The notes beneath the pieces are model-generated. The model did not search any database. It was not told the DNA's origin and worked only from the letters and a program-made list of their open reading frames with translations. This document shows, in pieces, positions 5,368-5,442 of a stretch of 5,442 nucleotides of DNA; within the stretch, counting starts at the first letter, position 1, and the number at the start of each line of letters is the position of its first letter. Origin of the DNA: JANQLC01 sp036881805 (GTDB lineage Bacteria; Bacteroidota; Bacteroidia; Flavobacteriales; JANQLC01). The DNA is taken from contig JBAJNK010000100.1 in assembly GCA_036881805.1 (NCBI GenBank), positions 1 to 5,442 on the forward strand, in the 5' to 3' direction. Position numbers and translations under genes: made by a program.

Positions 5368-5442
5368 AGGGTGGTACCCGTCCACAGCAGCCCCATCAAT
5401 CCAGCGCTCGACGCCGTGACCGCACATTGCGTGGTGAATGTG
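5368..5442 (-). pseudogene. Fragment of protein-primed DNA polymerase B (probable), cut at both ends
   Basis: Reading leftward from the window edge the minus strand gives HIHHAMCGHGVERWIDGAAV then DGYHPS, after which resemblance stops. In type-2 DNA polymerase B of Polinton-like elements a segment of the form 'IxHAxxG-GE..I.G..VDGY.(P/E)xTxTVYxFHGCxxHGC' precedes the polymerase domains; this fragment matches its first half. The HGC part that should follow is absent because the sequence runs straight into the reverse complement of the packaging ATPase. The match is about 25 residues long and remembered rather than searched, so it is probable but not certain. The rest of the gene, if present, lies upstream, beyond the right edge of the window. 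Confidence 0.5.

Larger units (their letters stand above)
142..5442. mobile_element. Degraded Polinton/adintovirus-like element (endogenous viral fossil), partial
   Basis: The stretch carries a packaging ATPase start, adenovirus-type protease, two capsid-like genes, a pX-like protein, a VP1-type PLA2 domain and a PolB-like fragment. This is the gene set known from Polintons/Mavericks, PLVs and adintoviruses. Genes are packed with gaps of about 10-60 bp and no introns, which is viral rather than animal organisation. Nearly every gene is interrupted by frameshifts, stops or deletions, so I read it as an inactive endogenous copy. No integrase, terminal inverted repeat or target-site duplication is visible, and the right end runs off the window, so the boundaries given are only the limits of recognisable coding sequence. 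The family assignment rests on remembered family motifs, not on a search. Confidence 0.8.

Noticed and set aside
1..5442. Terminal inverted repeats, CRISPR arrays, tRNA or rRNA genes, integrase
   Set aside because: None seen by eye on either strand; the element ends are probably outside the window or lost.

Overview
The window reads as a decayed, intron-free viral gene cluster inside (or derived from) an animal genome. The element is an adenovirus-like DNA transposon/virus of the Polinton/Maverick, Polinton-like virus (PLV) and adintovirus group. I recognise it by reconstructing reading frames across frameshifts: an FtsK/HerA-type packaging ATPase start, an adenovirus-type cysteine protease, two capsid-like proteins, a hydrophobic pX/core-like protein, two CxxC zinc-ribbon proteins (one joined to a parvovirus-VP1-type phospholipase A2 domain), and a fragment that looks like a protein-primed DNA polymerase B. 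The family matches are from memory, with no database search. The host is probably a metazoan; a cnidarian or other aquatic invertebrate is my guess only.

Layout from the right edge leftward. A PolB fragment (minus) collides at about 5365 with the first 77 codons of the packaging ATPase (plus). The ATPase start at 5134 faces, across 31 bp of TATA-rich DNA, the start at 5102 of an acidic proline-rich protein with two PPxY motifs (minus). All remaining genes run on the minus strand: a small helical orphan (about 4625 to 4269), a minor capsid/penton-like protein (about 4242 to 3604), the major capsid candidate (3543 to 2483), a pX/core-like protein (about 2454 to 1878), the protease (about 1877 to 1455), a zinc ribbon (1445 to 1095), a zinc ribbon plus PLA2 (1113 to 536), and a short coiled-coil protein (523 to 142). 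Gaps between genes are mostly about 10 to 60 bp. Positions 1-141 hold nothing I can identify.

Taken together this is a virion morphogenesis module: ATPase to package DNA, two capsid proteins for the shell, protease to mature it, and pX-like, PLA2 and PPxY proteins that could act at host membranes. In almost every gene the ancestral frame is broken. I count at least fifteen frame changes, at least eight in-frame stops, a Walker A Lys-to-Glu change, a protease Cys-to-Phe change, a lost start codon and several internal deletions. As it stands it looks like a fossil, though uncorrected sequencing errors could explain part of the frameshift load.

Most noteworthy: a repeated TATA-like motif sits only 2 to about 20 bp before seven reconstructed starts, there are twin PPxY motifs, and the convergent ATPase/PolB pair has collapsed onto one junction.
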